Assembly (NCBI GenBank): GCA_045541135.1
Contig: JAZQIO010000059.1
Span: forward strand, 1-10,929
Direction: 5' to 3'
Length of the DNA stretch: 10,929 bases
DNA from: CAZNKU01 sp045541135
GTDB taxonomy: Bacteria; Bacillota; Clostridia; Monoglobales; Firm-18
The stretch's first letter is position 1. Each line of letters starts with the position of its first letter. Positions 7,101 through 10,929 of this stretch are shown here, piece by piece. The position numbers and the translations under genes were made by a program. The notes beneath the pieces are model-generated. The model was given only the letters and a program-made list of their open reading frames with translations. It searched no databases and was not told where the DNA came from.

Positions 7101-9788
7101 CTAGTTACTTACGATTGGTTCACAAAGCGGGAGCAGTGTGTCAAGGTCCAGCCAGAAAAACAGTTTATAATCTGAGTCTGCGTTATTCATAAAGAAATTG
7201 GTGTTTGATGATGCAGGCACTGTCATTGAATAGGTTACAACACCGTTATTTGTTTCTCTTAAAATAATACTGCCGACTTTGGTATAGTTTTCGCCAAGGC
7301 GCACTATAATTCTTTTGCCTGATTTTAAAATGGTGGGTTCAACAGATAAAGGAACGAGTCTTGCTTTTGCAACACGCATAAGACCGTTTGCTTTGTTTTT
7401 CATAAGTATTTTTATGGTGCTGTTTGCCCGGACATTTGTGTAGGTTAAGCGATACCAGCCGGCATCCATAGTCTGATTTAAAGAGAAGGTATCACTTTTG
7501 CCGTAAGTGTATAATGTGACTTCTGCGTTCGTTGCGGAATTTGAATGACTGGGTGAGTAAATGTCAACTGCGTATAATCCCTGGTCTGAAACATCAAATG
7601 TCCATGTGGCAACACTGCTTGCAGAGCCTGAGTATTTATGGGGCAGAATGTGTGATGAAGTCTGCCATTCAGTACCCGTTAAAATTGCATCATCTACTGT
7701 TTTAACAATCTGGCCTGAAATATCTTCGTCAGAAACAAAGTTCGCTAATTCCGGAAAATATGGAGCAGTAAACGTTGAAAGCTGTTTTGTGGTATCAAGC
7801 TTTGAGTTTTCTGTATGCTCTGTCTGACCTTCGTTCAGCAATATATAGCTCTCGTGAAAGGTTACTGTATATCCTGCGTCTTCAAGCTGTGCAGTTGTTA
7901 CGTACTCTGAATTTTCATCAATTTCTGCTGAGTATCCCGTCGTTTCTTTTAATTTTTGGTACGGAATGTAGTATATTCCGTTTTCTTCATAAGGTGTAAG
8001 ACTTTTGTTCGATTTATCGAAAATATAAGGAGTGTTTAAATAGGTAAAAACACATTGGTTAAGCTGCATTGTTGCAGTTTCGTACGCCAAAATATCGCTT
8101 TCACTTGTAAGTCGAAGCTTATTTATACGGACATTTCCCGATTTAGCATTCGATTTCATTGTAATCTTAAGCGTATCTCCTGCATCAAGATTGTATTTGC
8201 CTAAAGTAATCCAGCTTGTTTCACCGTTTTTGGTATCAATGGTAATTTTTTGCTCAACTCCGTCGGGAGTGGTTATATAATAATCCTGCGATGCAACATT
8301 GTTGCTGTGAATGATGTTTCTTAATTCAATTCTGTACAAATCTTTGCTTCCGATCGGAATATCCCATGAAACCTCAACATCACGTTCTGTACCGGTTAGC
8401 CAGTAAGTTCCTTTTTCAAGACTCGATTCACCCCATGTGCCTGTTGAACTTGCGGCGTTGTCCAGGGTGTAGATTGAGCTTGCAAAGGATTCTGTACCGG
8501 TTTTATCTTCGTATGAAGGAGTATTGAAGCCTGTATAAAGCTCGCCTTCCTGAGTGAAAAATTCTAAGGCATCAATTGAAAGCATGGTGTTTCCGTTTGA
8601 TGCGGATTCTACTGCAACATAAGCATATCCGTCAATATAAACATCGGTAAGAGAAACTTCTGTCCAGTCATCACATTCGGGGATTTCCTTTTCTGCGATA
8701 ACATTTTCTTCCTTGTCATAAATAACTATGCGTGATTTTGTTAATCCGCTTGTTGCCATAAACTGACCGCGGAAGGTGTATTTTCCAGGATAAAGCACCG
8801 CAAATTCCTGACCTGTTGAAAGGGAGTACGGAACGTTGCTCTGATGAGTATGGTAACAAAAACCGTCATATGCAAAAGGCGATTTTTGTATATAAGATGC
8901 TTTCTTGTCGCCTAAAAGAACAAATGTGCTCGGATAAACAGAGTTGTTCACACGGTTATATTCAAAGTTCGGGTTTCCAAGTAAATTTACGCCTTTTAAC
9001 GGCTTCTGATAGTAGCGGAAATATTTGAAAAGTGAGCTTCCGAAATATCCGTTTTCATCCATTTTGCTGTCATCAATATTGAAAGTTCCGTCACCGTTGG
9101 CAAATTTTTCAGGCATTGCAACAGCGGTGAGCCACATGTAAGAGGGACTGTATATATTAAGCTTATCAAAAAAGTCAATACATTCACCGTTTATGTAGTA
9201 ACTGATTTTGTCGGGTAGCCATTCCATACCCATAGTAAACCATTCTTTTGTGGTATCAATTGTATTATATCTTGCGCTGTAAGGCGAAGTATGCACACCA
9301 CACCAGTTATGAACACCGTGATGAACGTTCGGATGTTCATCGTCTTCTCTTGAGTCGATTTCAAAAACGTCTATTTCTATAAAGCAGTTGTCTATCGGGA
9401 AAAATTTGGGTGTGGTTGTAAATGAGCTGCCGCCCGATGTCCAGAATGATGTGTGAAGTCCCTTTGCACCTGAGTAAACCAAAGCTTCAACCTCATAATA
9501 TCCGTAGGGAAGTGTAAAGGGGGTAAGAACACCGCCGCCTGTGTAAGAGCCGTCTACCTTACGGTAATCAAGGTGAAGCATACCGTCTTCTATGCGGACA
9601 TTTTCTTTAAGATTTTTACCGCCGTAAGGATTGCCGCTTCTGTAATCCCATATGTCACGGTTAAGCTCTGTACCATCAAACTCATCGGCTAAAACAAGCT
9701 TGTAGTCATCGCTCGGCGGCGCGGCATAGCATACCGCTGTAAGTGCTGTGATTATAATCAAGGTTAAAAATAATATTTTTTTAATCAT
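7101..9788 (-). CDS. secreted GH16 glycoside hydrolase with accessory modules (895 aa), paralog B
   Basis: First gene of the operon and a full-length paralog of the next one, with the same module order: signal peptide 1-22, GH16 about 28-265, CBM4/9-like module, two golvesin-like sandwiches flanking a stalk-like segment, and a terminal module ending KLFFW..L....PLCEP. The catalytic motif EIDVFE has Glu138, Asp140 and Glu143. Across the first 119 residues I count about 21 differences between the paralogs; they diverge more in the later modules. The start is the ATG at 9788, preceded by AGGGG six bases away. An in-frame ATG at 9833 adds 15 residues but lies upstream of the predicted transcript start, next to the -10 box, and would bury the signal peptide. 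Two near-copies in tandem suggest a local duplication followed by divergence of specificity; this is inference. Confidence 0.9.
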   Translation of the reverse strand: MIKKILFLTLIIITALTAVCYAAPPSDDYKLVLADEFDGTELNRDIWDYRSGNPYGGKNLKENVRIEDGMLHLDYRKVDGSYTGGGVLTPFTLPYGYYEVEALVYSGAKGLHTSFWTSGGSSFTTTPKFFPIDNCFIEIDVFEIDSREDDEHPNVHHGVHNWCGVHTSPYSARYNTIDTTKEWFTMGMEWLPDKISYYINGECIDFFDKLNIYSPSYMWLTAVAMPEKFANGDGTFNIDDSKMDENGYFGSSLFKYFRYYQKPLKGVNLLGNPNFEYNRVNNSVYPSTFVLLGDKKASYIQKSPFAYDGFCYHTHQSNVPYSLSTGQEFAVLYPGKYTFRGQFMATSGLTKSRIVIYDKEENVIAEKEIPECDDWTEVSLTDVYIDGYAYVAVESASNGNTMLSIDALEFFTQEGELYTGFNTPSYEDKTGTESFASSIYTLDNAASSTGTWGESSLEKGTYWLTGTERDVEVSWDIPIGSKDLYRIELRNIIHSNNVASQDYYITTPDGVEQKITIDTKNGETSWITLGKYNLDAGDTLKITMKSNAKSGNVRINKLRLTSESDILAYETATMQLNQCVFTYLNTPYIFDKSNKSLTPYEENGIYYIPYQKLKETTGYSAEIDENSEYVTTAQLEDAGYTVTFHESYILLNEGQTEHTENSKLDTTKQLSTFTAPYFPELANFVSDEDISGQIVKTVDDAILTGTEWQTSSHILPHKYSGSASSVATWTFDVSDQGLYAVDIYSPSHSNSATNAEVTLYTYGKSDTFSLNQTMDAGWYRLTYTNVRANSTIKILMKNKANGLMRVAKARLVPLSVEPTILKSGKRIIVRLGENYTKVGSIILRETNNGVVTYSMTVPASSNTNFFMNNADSDYKLFFWLDLDTLLPLCEPIVSN

Positions 9789-9823
9789 ATTTACCCCTAC
9801 TTTTATGTATATATATTCATTTA

Positions 9824-9852
9824 ATTTTATCATACAATATAAGTTGTGTCAA
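9824..9852 (-). promoter_or_regulatory. strong sigma-A promoter of the GH16 operon
   Basis: On the minus strand: -35 TTGACA (9847-9852), a 17-base spacer ending TGA, and -10 TAAAAT (9824-9829). The TG one base before the -10 box makes it an extended -10 promoter. The predicted start is near 9817, giving a leader of only about 29 bases before the ATG at 9788. No clear operator palindrome overlaps it. Confidence 0.85.
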
Positions 9853-9897
9853 TAATAAAGGAGCTGTAATTCGACGTCCTCAGATAGAGATAAAACG

Positions 9898-10005
9898 CCT
9901 GAAAAACATATTTTTGGCACATAACTATGTTAAAAATTCTCGCAATCCGTCAAGGATTACTCAAATTTTTGCCTTGTTCTGCACACAAAAAGTAAGTTTT
10001 TCAGG
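9898..10005. repeat. nested imperfect long hairpin, possible repeated element
   Basis: Three inverted-repeat pairs nest around one centre. The outer pair is CCTGAAAAAC/GTTTTTCAGG (9898-9907 with 9996-10005), the middle pair AAAAATT/AATTTTT (9932-9938 with 9964-9970), and the inner pair AATCC/GGATT (9944-9948 with 9954-9958) around a GTCAA loop. Together they form a cruciform or stem-loop of about 108 bases. The open frames across it have no ribosome site. A looser 9-bp pair, AAAACGCCT/AGGCGTTTT, brackets a wider stretch (9892-9900 with 10151-10159). Whether this is a mobile repeat or a small RNA cannot be told from one copy. Confidence 0.5.
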
Positions 10006-10051
10006 TGCGAAGCAGTTTTGGGTTAGAGATTTTGCGACTAAGAGAAAACAT

Positions 10052-10088
10052 AAAAAATGCAGTTATGCTGACGCATACTGCATTTTTT
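10052..10088 (-). terminator. bidirectional intrinsic terminator after the XRE regulator
   Basis: A 16-bp stem with one bulged T pairs 10052-10068 with 10073-10088 around a TGAC loop. The arms carry A6 and T6 runs, so it works in both readings. It lies 72 bases past the stop codon of the regulator on the minus strand and would insulate the GH16 promoter downstream from read-through. Confidence 0.75.
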
Positions 10089-10143
10089 TGTGCACTATAA
10101 TCGGAAAATACCAATCCAAACCCGATTTATCCCTATGTGAGGG

Positions 10144-10161
10144 CGCCGTTAGGCGTTTTTT
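10144..10161 (+). terminator. weak plus-strand terminator-like hairpin
   Basis: CGCC-GTTA-GGCG (10144-10155) is followed by a run of seven T on the plus strand. The stem is only 4 bp and no plus-strand gene lies upstream, so it may belong to an unrecognised small RNA in 9853-10140 or be incidental. Confidence 0.25.
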
Positions 10162-10784
10162 TATTTTGTTATGATTTCTCCTATTATTTCAACAAGACAG
10201 ATGTCGGGATTTTCTTCGTTTTCAGAAGCTGCCAAAAGGCAGGTTCCGTTTTCGGAAAGAATTGCCACATTAAGCTTGTTGTTTGTCGGGCGGTGAAGAA
10301 TGATTGCTCCGTCTTTATAAGCCAATCTTGGAATTACGGGAAGAACATCACCTTTTTTAACGGATATTGCAGGAAAATCAAAATCCGATTTCCATGCGTA
10401 AACAGCAGTTTCGTTGTATTCTCCTTTAATCTCAAGATGAAATTTGCTGTTTTTAACCTTAAATACTGAAAAATCAGGAAAGGCTTTTAAAATATCTTCG
10501 CAGCTTGGATTTTCATAAGAAAGCTCTTCTTCGCTACCGCCAACAAAGAGATGATAAAGATTTCTTGCACGCAAATATTTTTCGGTAGGCATAAGAGGTG
10601 CAGTAAGCTCGCGGGGAGCAATGTTTAAAAGCTTTCTGTATGCCTCCGAAGGAAAATGATTTTCAGATTCCATGTTTGCAATGTTGCTTTTGCAGGTGTT
10701 TAAAATTTCGGCTGCTTCTGCCTGTGTCATGCCTTTTAATCTTCTGTAAAACGAGGTTCTGTTTTTCTTTAACGCCGATCTCAT
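10161..10784 (-). CDS. XRE-family helix-turn-helix regulator (207 aa)
   Basis: A DNA-binding regulator by its N-terminal helix-turn-helix: residues 15-42, with TQAEAAEIL as the first helix and CKSNIANMES as the recognition helix, the usual Cro/CI-type pattern. Residues 43-105 form a charged linker. The C-terminal part (about 110-205) contains VKKGDVLPVIPRL, AIILHR and VEIIGEII, a strand pattern resembling the LexA/CI C-terminal fold. No Ser-Lys peptidase pair stands out, so it may be a non-cleaving sensor or dimerisation domain; this is inference. The ribosome site AGGTGG precedes the ATG by five bases. It diverges from a gene starting at 10913 with a shared intergenic region of 128 bases, so that gene is a more likely target than the GH16 operon. 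Confidence 0.88.
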   Translation of the reverse strand: MRSALKKNRTSFYRRLKGMTQAEAAEILNTCKSNIANMESENHFPSEAYRKLLNIAPRELTAPLMPTEKYLRARNLYHLFVGGSEEELSYENPSCEDILKAFPDFSVFKVKNSKFHLEIKGEYNETAVYAWKSDFDFPAISVKKGDVLPVIPRLAYKDGAIILHRPTNNKLNVAILSENGTCLLAASENEENPDICLVEIIGEIITK

Positions 10785-10807
10785 TTTCCCACCTGCCTTT
10801 CGTTTTA

Positions 10808-10836
10808 ATTATAATATGAAACTTTGTAAATTGCAA
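10808..10836 (-). promoter_or_regulatory. sigma-A promoter of the XRE regulator
   Basis: On the minus strand: -35 TTGCAA (10831-10836), a 17-base spacer and a perfect -10 TATAAT (10808-10813). The transcript would start near 10801, about 17 bases before the ATG. The -35 hexamer is itself a palindrome. Confidence 0.75.
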
Positions 10837-10847
10837 TAAAAAAATAT

Positions 10848-10875
10848 GGATTTTTTTCGGTTGCTGTGATATACT
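10848..10875 (+). promoter_or_regulatory. possible extended -10 promoter for the right-edge gene
   Basis: Plus-strand TGATATACT (10867-10875) fits an extended -10 box (TGnTATACT). A proper -35 box is not evident at the matching distance, where the sequence is TGGATT. It lies about 37 bases ahead of the ATG at 10913 and back-to-back with the regulator's promoter, so one bound repressor could cover both. Confidence 0.4.
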
Positions 10876-10912
10876 TATTTATATATGTTTTTTGGAGAGG
10901 AAGAAGAGAAAA

Positions 10913-10929
10913 ATGGAAACTTCTAATAT
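10913..10929 (+). CDS. start of a divergent gene, cut by the window edge
   Basis: The ATG at 10913 is preceded by a purine-rich ribosome site (GGAGAGG at 10894-10900, with further AAGAAGAG closer in). Only METSN can be read before the window ends, so no product can be assigned. Its place opposite the XRE regulator makes it a candidate target of that regulator. Confidence 0.5.

Larger units (their letters stand above)
2855..9817 (-). other. predicted four-gene operon GH16-GH16-galM-yqeY
   Basis: One strong promoter (9824-9852) and one terminator (2855-2891) bracket four genes read in the same direction, with gaps of 12, 12 and 16 bases filled by ribosome sites. No promoter or terminator was noticed between them. 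The layout pairs extracellular polysaccharide cleavage with intracellular hexose mutarotation. No transporter or local sugar regulator belongs to the unit. Confidence 0.8.

Noticed and set aside
9914..10174. 86-codon plus-strand frame between the GH16 promoter and the regulator
   Set aside because: It crosses the nested hairpin and the bidirectional terminator and has no ribosome site.
1..10929. CRISPR array, tRNA, insertion sequence or phage module
   Set aside because: No regularly spaced repeats, cloverleaf-like sequence, transposase or integrase motif was found on either strand.

Overview
The window looks like chromosome from a low-GC Gram-positive bacterium of the class Clostridia, probably a gut- or rumen-type anaerobe. 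The reasons are AT-rich spacers, strong AGGAGG-type ribosome sites, sigma-A promoters with consensus -35/-10 boxes and 17-base spacers, intrinsic terminators, and large secreted multidomain proteins ending in a W..L....PLC.P tail. No species can be named from this sequence alone. All complete genes lie on the minus strand; one gene just begins on the plus strand at the right edge.

Read in the direction of transcription (right to left), the window has: (1) an XRE-family regulator (10161-10784) with its own promoter, divergent from a gene whose first codons are at the right edge; (2) about 300 bases of gene-free, hairpin-rich DNA (9853-10160); (3) a four-gene operon from a strong promoter at 9824-9852: two tandem paralogous secreted family 16 glycoside hydrolases (GH16), then galM, then yqeY, closed by a clear terminator at 2855-2891; (4) a separately promoted secreted protein of unknown function (348-2516) with a leader of about 217 nt and a terminator at 305-342; (5) a second gene-free, hairpin-dense segment (1-347) that contains an exact second copy of that terminator.

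The operon can be read as polysaccharide use. The two GH16 enzymes would cut a beta-linked glucan or galactan outside the cell, and cytoplasmic aldose 1-epimerase would interconvert anomers of the released hexose. YqeY is a probable bystander linked to tRNA amidotransferases. No transporter or sugar-specific regulator is visible, so substrate and uptake route are not resolved. The secreted protein next door shares a C-terminal tail with both hydrolases, which ties it to the same surface or secreted machinery.

The points most worth a second look are the shared C-terminal tail, the two start-site corrections, the long hairpin-rich leader of the unknown secreted protein, and the two hairpin-rich non-coding segments that may be small repeated elements. 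I found no CRISPR array, tRNA, rRNA, transposase or phage gene.
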